DNA of 64,000 nucleotides from DATKNA01 sp963786765. GTDB taxonomy: Bacteria; Actinomycetota; Actinomycetes; Actinomycetales; Kineosporiaceae. The stretch spans positions 124,001 through 188,000 of the forward strand of contig CAWBAJ010000013.1 of assembly GCA_963786765.1 (NCBI GenBank), in the 5' to 3' direction. Shown here piece by piece: positions 38,961 through 49,387 of this stretch (the first letter of the stretch is position 1; each line of letters starts with the position of its first letter). Position numbers and translations under genes: made by a program. The notes beneath the pieces were generated by a model that saw only the letters and a list, made by a program, of their open reading frames with translations, made no database searches and had not been told where the DNA came from.

Positions 38961-40706
38961 CGCGGCAGCTCCGCCGGCGTCCACGGCCCCGTCAGGGACC
39001 TCGGACGGGTGGCGGCCGCCTCTGCGGCCTGGGTCTGCTGCGCTTGCAGACCGGACTGCGTGCGCAGCTTCTCCTCCGGCAGGAACCACACGATGGCGAA
39101 CGCGACGGCGATGACGGCCGCGCCGAGCAGGAACACCACGGAGATCGACTCGGAGAAACCGACCAGGAACGGCCGGGCCAGCCTCGGGTCGAGGTGGTTG
39201 ATGAACGAGGAGTCGTTCAGCGCCTGGCTCGGCCCGCCCGCGCCGCTACCCCCGGTCAGCATGTCCAGCACCGGCTTGTTCGCCGGGTTGGCCCGGACCG
39301 CGGGGTCCGTGACCGCGGATTGGAACTCGGGCGTCGCCGCGGCGCTGCGGAACGCGCTGGCGATCTTGTCGGGCAGGCCGTTGAAGAGCACCGACAGGAA
39401 GATCGCGGTACCCAGCGTGCCGCCCATCTGCCGGAAGAACGTCGCCGAGCTCGTGGCGACACCCATGTCCTGCGGCGGGACCGCGTTCTGGATCGCCAGC
39501 CGAGCGTCTGCATGTTGAAGCCGAGCCCGAGGCCGAAGAGGAACGCGTAGGCGTCCACGACCGCGATGGAGGTGTCGACGGTGATCGTGTGCAGGAGCAG
39601 CATCGCGACGAAGAGCAGGACGAGGCCCACCCGCGGGAACCAGATGTACCGGCCCGTGCGGGCGATGAACTGGCTCGAGGAGATCGTCCCGCTCATGATG
39701 CCGAGAACCATCGGCAGCAACAGCAGGCCGGCCTGGGTCGGCGTGTAGCCCTTGACGATCTGCATGTAGAGCGGCAGGGCCGCCAGCGCGCCGAACATCC
39801 CCATGCCGACGACGAGGTTCAACATCGAGCCCACGCTGAAGGTGCGGCCGCGGAACAGGCGCAGCGGCAGCAGGGCGTCGTCCCCGATCCGGCGCTCGGC
39901 GAGGATGAAGAGCACGATGCCGACGACGCCGATGACGTAGGAGGTCAGCGCCTTCCCGCTGGACCAGCCCCACTCGCGGCCCTGCTCGGCCACGATCAGC
40001 AGCGGCACCAGCGCGACGACGAGCCAGCGGCGCCCCAGTAGTCGATCCGGTGCTCGCGGCGGGTGTGCGGGATGTGCAGCGTGCGGGCGACGAGGATGAG
40101 CGACGCGACGCCGATCGGCACGTTGACGAGGAAGACCCAGCGCCAGCCCGACACGCCCAGGATGGTGGCCTGCCCGGCGAGGAATCCGCCGACCACGGGA
40201 CCCAGCACGCTGGAAGTGCCGAAGACGGCCAGGAAGTAGCCCTGGTACCGGGCCCGCTCCCGCGGCGGCACGAGGTCGGCGATGATCGCGAGCGCGAGCG
40301 AGAAGAGGCCGCCGGCGCCGATGCCCTGGAAGGCGCGGAACGCGGCGAGCTGGTACATCGACTGCGCGAGGCCGGACAGGGCCGACCCCAGGACGAAGAT
40401 CGAGATCGCGGCGATGAAGTACGGACGCCGTCCGTAGAGGTCGCTCAGCTTGCCGTAGAGCGGTGTCGAGATGGTCGAGGTGATGAGGTACGCCGTCGTC
40501 GCCCACGCCTGGATCGACAGCCCGTTGAGGTCGTCGGCGATGGTGCGGATGGCAGTCGCAACGATCGTCTGGTCGAGAGCGGCCAGGAACATGCCGGACA
40601 TGAGGCCGGTGAGGATGACGACGATCTGGCGGTGCGTGAAGCCCCCGGAGGAGTCCGGGGCAAGAGCCGCGGGCACGGGACGGCCGGCGGGTACTGCTGT
40701 ACTCAT
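38957..40706 (-). CDS. DHA2-family MFS multidrug exporter (EmrB-like), frameshifted
   Basis: About 580 residues with 14 membrane helices. IVATAIRTIADDLNG (motif D1 of DHA2) and GKLSDLYGRRPYF (motif A) are in the first half, and GPVVGGFLA is motif C. The frame breaks near 40020 and 39510, each with conserved sequence on both sides. ATG 40706 overlaps the marR stop (ATGA). Its regulator upstream suggests induction by a toxic compound. Confidence 0.88.
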
Positions 40707-41274
40707 GCGTTCTCCTGGTCGGGGCTGCGCGGGTCTGGCAGGGGAGTGGTGCCGGGTGGGGCCGCTCCGCGCGGCGGTAGGTCGACGATCGGCCGGCCGA
40801 GGTGCGGCCGGAAGGCGTCGAGGTCGTCGTTGAGACGCGCCAGCAGCGTGACGAGCGTCGCGATGTCAGCGGGGTCCCAGGAGCCGAGTGCCGAGACGAT
40901 GGCCTCCTGCCGCCGGGCGCCGAGCTCGTGAGCGACGCAGGTGCCCGCCTCGCTGGCGGCGAGCTGCACGGCGCGGCCGTCCTGGGGGTCGGGCCGGCGC
41001 TCCACGTAACCGGCGCGGGCCAGTTGCCCCACGTACCGGCTGACCGTCGAGGGATCGAGCATCGACATCTCGGCCAGCTCCCCCTGCCGGCGCGGACCGC
41101 GCCAGTGAGGGTGAGCAGGAGCGGGAACGCTGCCGGATCGAGCCCCTCGGGGACCATGCTCGCCATGCTCGCCTTCATCGCGTGGAGCAGCCGGGCGTGC
41201 CGGGTCAGCTCCTGCGTGAGTGCGGTTGCCAGAGCCGGGTCGAGACCCGGTGCGGCGTCGTGGTCGGCGGACAC
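40703..41274 (-). CDS. MarR-family transcriptional regulator, frameshifted
   Basis: About 190 residues from GTG 41274, with GGAGGGAGC upstream. The winged helix is GELAEMSMLDPSTVSRYVGQLARAGYVERRPDPQDGR. A break near 41095 separates it from the N-terminal dimerisation helix (RHARLLHAMKASMASM). It is followed by the MFS exporter through an ATGA overlap, the standard repressor-pump arrangement. Confidence 0.85.
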
Positions 41275-41311
41275 GCGGCTCCCTCCTCCATCGGTCCTTG
41301 TGTGCGGCGTG

Positions 41312-41350
41312 CAACTAGATGTGTGCCACAACTGGTTGGACGCCGCAACT
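41312..41350. promoter_or_regulatory. Three CAACT repeats at 17-bp spacing (candidate MarR site)
   Basis: CAACT occurs at 41312, 41329 and 41346, exactly 17 bases apart, in the 108 bases between marR and the nitrilase-family gene. The middle copy is also part of CAAC-TG-GTTG, a short palindrome. MarR proteins usually bind such sites over their own promoter. Confidence 0.4.
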
Positions 41351-41382
41351 TATTTCCCCTCTCGCCGCGTAAACTCGTGCGT

Positions 41383-42189
41383 ATGCGGGTGAACGTCCTC
41401 CAGGTGGGCTACGGCGACACCGAACCGATGCCCGAGCGGGTCGAGCGGGTGGCCGCCCTGGTCCGTGACCAGCGAGGAGCCGACCTCGTGGTGCTCCCGG
41501 AGCTGTGGGCGCACGGGGGGTTCGACTACCGGAACTGGGCCGACCGCGCGGAGCCCGTCGACGGGCCGGTGATGGACGTCATGGCGAAGGCCGCGCGGGA
41601 CGCCGGTGTCGTCCTGCACGCGGGCAGCATCGTCGAGCGGCCCGCAGGTCAGGACCGCGGCCCGCAGGGTCGCGGCCTCTGGAACACCTCCGTGCTGTTC
41701 GGGCCGGCCGGCGACCGGCTCGCCACCTATCGCAAGATCCACCGGTTCGGGTTCGGCGCCGGCGAGCCCCTTCTGCTGGAGGCGGGCGAGCAGATCGTGG
41801 CGCCCACCCTTCGGCTCGGCGGAGCCGACGTGATCACCGGTCTCGCGACCTGTTACGACCTGCGCTTCCCGGAGATGTTCCGCCGTCTGATCGACGTCGG
41901 GGCCCGCCTGGTCCTGGTGCCGGCCGCGTGGCCGATCGCCCGGGTCGAGGCCTGGTCGCTGCTCGGCCGTGCTCGCGCCATCGAGGACCAGATCGTCCTC
42001 GTCCAGTGCAACACCGCCGGCACCCACGCGGGCGTCACCATGGGCGGCCGGAGCCAGGTGGTCGACGCGACGGGCGTCGTGGTCGCGCAGGCGGGCGAGG
42101 GCGAAGAGGTCCTGACCGTGGACGTCGACCTGGCCGCCGTGGACGACTGGCGGGAGCGCTTCCCCGTGCTGGCCGACCGCCGGCTCTGA
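41383..42189 (+). CDS. Carbon-nitrogen hydrolase (nitrilase superfamily amidase)
   Basis: 268 residues with the complete Glu-Lys-Cys triad: Glu in LVVLPELWAHG, Lys in TYRKIHRFGFG, Cys in GLATCYDLRFPEMFR. The shape is that of omega-amidase / deaminated-glutathione amidase relatives. ATG 41383. Substrate not determined. Confidence 0.88.
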   Translation: MRVNVLQVGYGDTEPMPERVERVAALVRDQRGADLVVLPELWAHGGFDYRNWADRAEPVDGPVMDVMAKAARDAGVVLHAGSIVERPAGQDRGPQGRGLWNTSVLFGPAGDRLATYRKIHRFGFGAGEPLLLEAGEQIVAPTLRLGGADVITGLATCYDLRFPEMFRRLIDVGARLVLVPAAWPIARVEAWSLLGRARAIEDQIVLVQCNTAGTHAGVTMGGRSQVVDATGVVVAQAGEGEEVLTVDVDLAAVDDWRERFPVLADRRL

Positions 42190-42268
42190 CTGTTCCGCCG
42201 CCGCCGCCGTACCGCCACCGCACCGCCCCGGCGGCGCCGCACTCCCCGACCGTCCCTACGCTCGACCG

Positions 42269-43402
42269 GTGCAGCTCGCCCGACCCTCACGCCATGACGA
42301 CGGCGCAGCGGGCAGGCAGCCGCGGGGTGTCCTGGGCGCCGTCGTCGTGATCCTCGTCGTGCTCGCCGTAGCGGCGGCCGTCGGCGCGGCGGTGACCGGC
42401 GCCGCGACCGTGCCGGTGATCGCGGACCCGGGCGCCCCCGTTCGATGGGGCCTCCCGCTCGCCGCCGCGGTCGACGACCTCGCCGCGGCGGTCACGGTCG
42501 GCGTGCTCGTCCTCGCCGGCACCGTCCTGCCGGCCGCGCCGGCGGCACCGGCGGCACCGACCGCGCCGGCGGCACCGGCGGCACCGGCCGCCCGGACCGG
42601 CACCCGAGGGCGCCGCGCCTATTGGCCCGCGCTCCGGCTGGTCTGCGCCGGGAGCGCTCTCTGGGCGGTCGCGGCCCTCGCCCGGCTCGTCCTCGGTTAT
42701 GCCTCCGCGACAGGCCAGACCCTCGGGCAGCCCGACTTCGGTACGCAGCTCGTCTCCTACGTCACCCAGGTCGAGGCGGGCCGTTGGGCCGCGGCGGCCG
42801 TCGTCCTGGCCGCCCTCACCGCCACCGTGGCCGCCGGTGCGGCGCGGCTGTCGACGGCCCGCCTGCTCCTCGTCCCCGCGGTGGCGGCCCTGGCGGCCGA
42901 AGTGATGTCCGCCCACGCGGGCGACGGCGCCCTCTCCGGTGCCGGCCCGGCCGGCCCGACCGCAGCCGCCGTGATCGGGCTCCATGTCGCCGGTGTCGCG
43001 CTCTGGATCGGGCCCCTCGCCGGCCTGCTCGTGCTCGGGCCCGGCCTCGGCGGGGCCCTGGCGCCGGCCACCGCCGGATACGCCCGTTCCGCGGGCTGGA
43101 CCTCGGGCCTGGTCGCCGTCAGCGGGGGCCTCGCCGCGTGGCAGCAACTCGGTGGCGTGACGGGCTTCCGCACCGGGTACGGCGCGCTCGTCGCGGTGAA
43201 GATCGTCGTCCTGGTGCTGCTGGTCGTGCTGGCGGCGCGGCACCGTCGCCGGGTGCTTCCCGCTGTCGCCGCCGGGGACTCCGGCGCCCTCGCCGGGGCC
43301 GCTGCCGTGGAGCTCGTCGTGGCGGCGCTGGCCATCGGCATCTCGGGCGCGCTCGCGGCGACCGATCCGCCGGCGGCGGTGCTCGCCATCGCCCTGACGT
43401 AA
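42269..43402 (+). CDS. CopD-domain membrane protein without CtaG domain
   Basis: 377 residues, about eight to nine helices. The CopD region includes HVAGVALWIGPLAGLLVLG and VAVKIVVLVLLVVLAARHRR. Many actinobacteria carry a CopD-CtaG fusion; here the product stops right after the CopD part (SGALAATDPP). An Ala/Pro run (APAAPAAPTAPAAP) of simple sequence sits in the loop at residues ~90-110. Likely involved in copper handling; inferred from the family only. Confidence 0.78.
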   Translation: MQLARPSRHDDGAAGRQPRGVLGAVVVILVVLAVAAAVGAAVTGAATVPVIADPGAPVRWGLPLAAAVDDLAAAVTVGVLVLAGTVLPAAPAAPAAPTAPAAPAAPAARTGTRGRRAYWPALRLVCAGSALWAVAALARLVLGYASATGQTLGQPDFGTQLVSYVTQVEAGRWAAAAVVLAALTATVAAGAARLSTARLLLVPAVAALAAEVMSAHAGDGALSGAGPAGPTAAAVIGLHVAGVALWIGPLAGLLVLGPGLGGALAPATAGYARSAGWTSGLVAVSGGLAAWQQLGGVTGFRTGYGALVAVKIVVLVLLVVLAARHRRRVLPAVAAGDSGALAGAAAVELVVAALAIGISGALAATDPPAAVLAIALT

Positions 43403-43411
43403 GGGCGTTCC

Positions 43412-43478
43412 CGGTGAAGATCACGATGAAGCCGATAGGCGCATTCCCCGCGTATCGGCTTCATCATGATCTTCACCG
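43412..43478. terminator. Long hairpin, 26-bp stem with one mismatch
   Basis: 43412-43437 pairs with 43453-43478 except for one base, around a 15-base loop. It begins 10 bases after the CopD stop. It is the same kind of element as those at 26637 and 38656 but unrelated in sequence. Confidence 0.8.
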
Positions 43479-43500
43479 TCGTGCTCATCGTGGACGCGGA

Positions 43501-43580
43501 CATGACCGAGGAGGACATGATCGAGGCGGGGGCATGATTGAGGCCCGGACATATGACCGAGGCCCGGACGTGATCCTCTG
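43501..43580. repeat. Degenerate CATGAYYGAGG repeats
   Basis: Four to five copies of CATGAYYGAGG or close variants start at 43501, 43516, 43533, 43552 and 43569, spaced 15-18 bases. They lie between the CopD terminator hairpin and the S9 peptidase gene and do not form an open frame I can support. Confidence 0.45.
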
Positions 43581-43677
43581 CGCAGGTGCCCGGCCCAGGG
43601 GGTGATCGCGACCGCATGATCGGTGGGACGAGCGAGGCCGCCTCGCGTCTGTCGGCGGTCGCTGATAGCACTGAACG

Positions 43678-45758
43678 GTGACCTCGAGCCCGGACCGCCA
43701 GGTTTCCTCGCCCACTCCCTTCGCCGACCTCGACGCCTACGTCGCGCTCCCGCGCGTGTCCGGCCTGCTGCTGTCGCCCGCTGGCGACCGCCTGGTGACC
43801 ACCGTGGCGACGCTCGGGCCCGACCGCACCGCGTACGTCTCCGCTCTGTGGGAGGTGGACCCCGCGGGTACGCGGCCCGCCCGCCGGCTGACGCGCAGTG
43901 CCAAGGGTGAGACGGCGGTCGCGTTCCTGCCTGACGGCGGCCTGCTGTTCACGTCCGCTCGTCCCGATCCGCAGGCGAAGGAGGACGAGGAGCCGCCCGC
44001 CGCCCTCTGGCTCCTGCCTGCCGGTGGCGGAGAGGCGCGCGTGGTCGCCGTCCGGCCCCGTGGGGTTCAGGGGGCCGTGGCGGCGCGGGACGACGGCACA
44101 GTGGTGCTGACGTCGGCGACCCTGCCGGGCTCGACGGGCGGCGACGACGACGAGCGCCGCCGCAAGGCCCGCAAGGAGGCCAAAGTCGCGGCGATCCTGC
44201 ACGACAGCTATCCGATCCGGTACTGGGACCACGACCTCGGCCCCGACGAGCCGCGGCTGCTCACGGGCCGGGTGCCGGCCGAGCCCGCCGCCGGCACCGA
44301 CGACCCGGACGGCCTGGGGCGGATCGCGCTACGCGACCTCACCCCAGTGCCGGGACGCGCTCTCGACGAGGCGCAGCTCGACGTGAGCCCTGACGGTTCC
44401 ACCGTCGCCACCACGTGGAGCACGGCGGAACAAGGGGGTCGCCGCGTCACGCTGGTGTCGATCGACACCCGTACGGGAGAGCGCCGAGTGCTCCTCGACG
44501 ACGTGGAGGAGGAGTACGGGGCCCCAGCCTTCTCCCCGGATGGTCGCCGGCTGGCCGTCGTCGTCGAGCGCCGGTCGACGCCGACGGCTGCGCCGCGCGT
44601 ACACCTGGCCGTCCTCGACCTGGCCACGGCGGAACGCACCGACCTCGCCCTCGACTGGGACCGGTGGCCGCACGGCGCCCGCTGGACCGCCGACGGATCG
44701 GCCCTCGTGTTCGCCGCGGACGAGCAGGGCCGCTCACCGGTGTTCGCCTCGACCTCGGGGGGACGGGTCAGCCGGCGGCTGACCGGCGACCACGGCTCCT
44801 ACACGGACCTGGAGGTGTCGCCCGGACGGCCGTTACGTGTACGCCCTGCGCTCCGCCGTCGACGCCCCGCCGGCGCCGGTGCGGCTCGACGCCGCGACGG
44901 CCGACCAGCAGCCGCACGCCGCTGCCGTACCGGCGCGGGACTTCGACCTGCCGGGCAGCGCTCACCGAGGTCGAGGCGACGGCCGAGCGACGGCACGCCG
45001 CTGCGGGCCTGGCTGGCGCTGCCGGCCGGGGCATCGGCCGAGCGAGCCGGCGCCGCTGCTGCTGTGGATCCACGGGGCCCGCTGCACTCCTGGAACGCCT
45101 GGTCGTGGCGGTGGAACCCGTGGTCATGGCGGCCCGCGGGCTACGCCGTGCTGCTGCCCGACCCGGCGCTGTCGACCGGCTACGGGCAGGACTTCATCCA
45201 GCGCGGCTGGGGTCGCTGGGGCGAGGCCCCGTACACCGACCTGATGGCCGCTCACCGACGCCGCCGGGCCCGCGGACATCGACGAGACCCGGACCGCCGC
45301 GATGGGCGGCTCGTTCGGCGGCTACATGGCCAACTGGGTCGCCGGCCACACCGACCGGTTCCGGGCATCGTCACCCACGCCAGCCTGTGGGCGCTCGACC
45401 AGTTCGGGCCGACGACCGACGCGCACGAGTACTGGCGCCGCGAGATGACGCCGCGAGATGGCCGGCGGCCAGACAGCCCGCACCGGTACGTCGACGCAGA
45501 TCCGCACGCCCGATGCTGGTGATCCACGGCGACAAGGACTACCGGGTGCCGATCGGTGAGGCGCTGCGGCTGTGGGCCGAGCTCGCCGAGCGGTCACGGC
45601 GAGGACGGCGCGATGCCGCACAAGTTCCTCTACTTCCCCGACGAGAACCACTGGGTGCTCAAGCCGCAGCACGCCAAGGTCTGGTACCAGACCGTCTCGC
45701 GTTCCTCGACCACCACGTGCTCGGCAAGGAGTGGCAGGTGCCCGACCTGCTGCACTGA
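43678..45758 (+). CDS. S9 prolyl-oligopeptidase family serine peptidase, frameshifted
   Basis: About 690 residues. The N-terminal part is a beta-propeller with repeated PDG blades (SPDGRRLAVVV, TADGSALVFAA). The C-terminal alpha/beta-hydrolase has the nucleophile Ser in MGGSFGGYMANW, the Asp in VIHGDKDYRVP and the His in DENHWVLKP. Indels lie near 44827, 44960, 45080, 45253, 45362, 45455, 45510, 45598 and 45705. GTG 43678 is the start; no signal peptide. Confidence 0.9.
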
Positions 45759-45806
45759 CGCGCTGGTCGGCGACGCCGACCAGCAGAGGCGGCACTCCGA
45801 CCTGCG

Positions 45807-45873
45807 TAACTCCGGCCACGGCGGGCCGACACGCCGAGGAGCACGGCGTGGCGTCCGAACATGGCCGGAGTTA
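45807..45873. terminator. Inverted repeat between convergent genes
   Basis: TAACTCCGGCCA (45807-45818) pairs perfectly with TGGCCGGAGTTA (45862-45873). The 43-base loop contains its own CACGCC/GGCGTG stem. It sits between the S9 peptidase and acyl-CoA dehydrogenase stops and may terminate both. Confidence 0.6.
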
Positions 45874-45949
45874 GGGCCGCGGGCCAGGCATCGGTCACCA
45901 GTCCGCCGGCGCCCCGTCAGGAGCGGATCCGGAGCCGGGCCGGAGCGGG

Positions 45950-47818
45950 TCAGAAGGCGGCCTCGTCGAGGTCCATCAGCGTCGTTGTCCGTCGCCTCGG
46001 CGATCGCCCGCTCGGCCGACAGCCTGGGCAGGACCTGCCGGGCGAAGAACCGGGCGGCCGCGACCTTGCCCTGGTAGAACGCCCGTCGCGTTCGCCGGAC
46101 GCCCCGGGCGAGCGCGCGCGAGGCGACCTCGGCCTGGCGCAGCAGCAGCCAGCCGACCACGCAGGTCGCCGTGCGGCGAGCAGCAGCCGCGTGGTGTTCT
46201 GCCCGACCTTGTAGACGTTGCGGACGTCGCCGCCCTGCGCGGGTCCGAGGCATCAGCGCGCCGACCATGACGCCGACGATGCCCTGCACGTCCTCGAGGG
46301 CCTGCCCGAGCAGCTCGCGCTCGCGCGGCGAGCCGGCCGTCGCCGGAGCCGCCCTTGGCGAACTCCTGCGATCTGGGTCGGCGACGTGGCCGAGGGCCAG
46401 GCCCTTGTCGCGGACGATCTTGCGGAAGAAGAAGTCCAGGCCCTGGATCGCCGTCGTGCCCTCGTAGAGGGTGTCGATCTTGGCGTCCCGGACGTACTGC
46501 TCGAGCGGGTAGTCCTGCAGGAAGCCGGAGCCGCCGAGGGTCTGCAGGACTCCGTGCCGAGCAGCACCCACGAGCGCTCGGAGCCGCACGCCCTTGACCA
46601 GCGGCAGCAGCAGGTCGTTGACCCGCTCGGCGAGTTCGCGCGGCGTCGGCGCTCGCCGCGCCGCCGGGCCATCGCGACGGCGTCCTGGTAGGACGCGGTG
46701 TAGAGCACCAGCGCCCGCAGCCCTTCGGCGTACGCCTTCTGCGGTCATCAGCGAGCGGCGGACGTCGGGGTGGTGGGTGATCGTCACGCGCGGCGCCGTC
46801 TTGTCGGCCATCTGCGTGAGGTCGGCGCCCTGGACGCGCGTCCTTGGCGTACTCGAGGGCGTTGAGGTAGCCGGTGGACAGGGTCGCGATCGCCTTGGTG
46901 CCGACCATCATCCGGGCGTACTCGATGATCTGGAACATCTGCGCGATGCCGTCGTGGACGTCGCCGAGCAGGCGTGCCGACGGCCGGGATCCCGTCGACC
47001 TCGCCGAAGGTCAGCTCGCAGGTGGTGGAGACCTTCAGGCCCATCTTGTGCTCGACGTTGGTGGCGAAGACGCCGTTGCGCTCGCCGAGCTCGCCGGTCT
47101 CGAGGTCGACGTGGAACTTCGGGACGACGAACAGCGACAGGCCCTTGGTGCCCGGCGCCGGCGCCCTCGGGGCGGGCCAGCACGAGGTGGACGATGTTGT
47201 CGGCCATGTCGTGCTCGCCGGACGTGATGAAGCGCTTGACGCCCGTCGATGTGCCAGGTGCCGTCGGCGCTGCTGCGACCGCCTTGGTCCGGCCGGCGCC
47301 GACGTCCGAGCCGGCGTCGGGCTCGGTGAGCACCATCGTGCGCGCCCCAGCCGCTCTCCACCATGTGGCCGGCCAGGCGCTTCTGGTCCTCGGTGCCCAG
47401 CGTGTGCACGACCTTGGCGAAGGAGAAGCCCGAGCTGTACATGTGCAGCCGGGGTTGCTGCCGAGGATGAGCTCGGCGATGGCCCAGCGCAGGCGGGCGG
47501 GATGGGGGTGCCGCCGAGCTCGACGGGGACGTCAGCGCGCCAGAACTCGGCGTCGACGTAGGCCTGGTAGCTGCGGCGGAACGACTCCGGGAGGCGGACG
47601 GAGTGCATGGCCGGGTCGAAGACCGGGGGGTTGCGGTCGGAGTCGAGCAGGGAAGGGGCGAGGTCCTCGGTGGCGAGCCGGGCGACCTCGGCGAGCATGT
47701 CCCGGGCCGTCTCGCCGTCGACGTCCTCGAAGGGGCCGGTGCCCAGGACCTGGTCGCGCCCCAGTACCTCGAACAGGGTGAACTCGAGGTCGCGCAGGTT
47801 GTGCTTGTAGTGACTCAT
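45950..47818 (-). CDS. Acyl-CoA dehydrogenase, FadE5-like long form, frameshifted
   Basis: About 610 residues, the long subfamily with an extra C-terminal domain. Motifs: MVLTEPDAGSDVGAGRTKA (FAD binding), WHIDGVKRFITSGEHDM, and DTLYEGTTAIQGLDFFFRK containing the catalytic Glu. About 12 single-base insertions break the frame between 46000 and 47520. ATG 47818 (MSHYKHNLRDLEFTLFEVLG) is the conserved start. It should oxidise fatty acyl-CoA in beta-oxidation. Confidence 0.9.
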
Positions 47819-47893
47819 GCCAGGGTCCCTCCGGCCGCCGCAGGTGCCGCCGGCTCCGTCGGGGCGTCGGCACGGGAACGACCCGGCGGGGTC

Positions 47894-47932
47894 ACCCGCC
47901 GGTAACTAGAGATGATGCTACTGGCGGGTAAC
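47894..47932. promoter_or_regulatory. Two 13-bp direct repeats upstream of acyl-CoA dehydrogenase
   Basis: ACCCGCCGGTAAC (47894) and ACTGGCGGGTAAC (47920) match at 10 of 13 positions and are 26 bases apart. On the gene's strand each reads GTTACCxGCxxGT, a near-palindrome of the kind bound by TetR-family lipid-degradation repressors. No such regulator is adjacent. Confidence 0.45.
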
Positions 47933-48036
47933 AAACGCAAGGGAGCCCATGGAGCACGCCGACGGGGCGGCGGGAGCCATGTCGGTCCCCACCGCCCCGT
48001 CGGCCGGTGTGAGGTGGTGCTGCGGGTCGTCCGCGC

Positions 48037-48306
48037 TCAGCGCAGGCTGCGCGAGCGGGCGCCTCCCGCGACCAGGGCGACGCCGACCGCCGCGAGCGCG
48101 ACCTGGATGATCAGCTTGATCCAGTCGATACCCGGGGTGTTCCCGACGCCGAGAGCGCTGGCGATGAGGCCGCCGACGAGCGCGGCCACGATGCCGATCC
48201 CGATCGTGAGCCAGATGGACATGTTCTGACGCCCCGGCACGACGAGCCGTCCGAGGGCGCCGATGATGGCGCCGACGACGATGGCCGAGATGATCACGCC
48301 GATCAC
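48037..48306 (-). CDS. GlsB/YeaQ/YmgE stress-response membrane protein
   Basis: 89 residues with three helices. The VVGAIIGALGRLVVPGRQNMS motif and the following Gly-rich helices are the family signature. GTG 48306 has AGGAG upstream. Often induced by envelope or general stress in relatives. Confidence 0.87.
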   Translation of the reverse strand: MIGVIISAIVVGAIIGALGRLVVPGRQNMSIWLTIGIGIVAALVGGLIASALGVGNTPGIDWIKLIIQVALAAVGVALVAGGARSRSLR

Positions 48307-48461
48307 AGCTGCTCCTGATGAAGTGGGGAGTGATTCCTTCCGTCCCTTGAGATGCCCCTGCGGGGATGCCGCCGAAACGTCGGGCACCCCGTTGTGCGAG
48401 GCCGGGGCGCGTGGTATCAGGTCCGGTCGCGTGATCACTCCAGCGGTGCCACATTCCGAGC

Positions 48462-49263
48462 ATGACCATGCCATCGCACGGTGTCGACCGCGCCGGCGTC
48501 GACGGGACGGCCGTCGACCGCACCGGCCACCGGGCCGCCGCCCCGTTGACCAAGCGGAGCTGGATCGAGCTGGTGTTGGGCGGCTTCGGGCCTCTGGCTG
48601 GTGCTGTCCGCCATCGGCATCGGCCTGTGGCGGGGGCTGGCCACGTCGTGGATCGTCGACGGCGACAAGGCCGTCAGCCGCTGGTTCGTCGCCCCACCGG
48701 ACCCCGACGCTCAACACGCTCACCCATTACGGCACGCTGATGGCCGAGACGATCACCTGCATCGCGCTCACCGTCATCCTCGTGCCCCTGTTGCGCTGGT
48801 GGCTCGGACGCTGGCGGGAGTCCGTCGCCCTCCTGGTGGCGATCCTGGGCGAGCTCTTCGTGTTCCTGCTCGTCACGAACACGGTGGACCGGCCGCGGCC
48901 GCCGGTGCCGCGGCTCGACGCCGCGCCGCCGACCTCGAGCTTCCCGTCCGGGCACACCGCCGCCGCTGTCGCGCTCTACGGCTGCATCGCGCTGATCGTG
49001 CTGCGGCAGATGGCGAACCGCTGGCTGGCGCGGCTGATCGCGGTGGTGTGCTGGTGCGTCCCGGTCGTCGTCGCGACCTCGCGGGTCTACCGGGGCATGC
49101 ACTACCTCACCGACGTCGTGTTCGGAGCCCTCGGTGGTGGTACCTGGCTGCTGATCACCGTGCTCGTCGTCTTGCCCTCCGCCACCTACGGCCGGCACGG
49201 GCTCGCCGTGCGGCGCGCGGCGGGTCGGAGACCGGGTCGACGTCGGCGGTCCCGGTGCGGTGA
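48462..49263 (+). CDS. PAP2-superfamily phosphatase, frameshifted
   Basis: About 265 residues. The three phosphatase motifs are present: TNTVDRPRPPVP, SSFPSGHTAAAVA and SRVYRGMHYLTDVVFG, the last with the catalytic His. Flanking helices place it in the membrane. Breaks near 48592, 48700 and 49215 separate the ends; the C-terminus SETGSTSAVPVR and TGA at 49263 comes from the third frame. Likely a lipid or undecaprenyl-type phosphatase. Confidence 0.8.
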
Positions 49264-49280
49264 TCGCGGTCCTGCCCCCG

Positions 49281-49349
49281 CTGACAGGCCCGCTGAGAGG
49301 CCCGCTGCGAGGCCCGCTGACGGGCCCCCTGACAGCCCGCTGACAGCGG
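49281..49349. repeat. 12-bp tandem repeat, six copies
   Basis: CTGACAGGCCCG and variants begin at 49281, 49293, 49305, 49317, 49329 and 49340. The array fills the gap between the PAP2 gene and the EamA gene. Confidence 0.8.
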
Positions 49350-49387
49350 CGGGGCGACTGTCGGAGCGTCCGGCTACCCTCGCCGCC

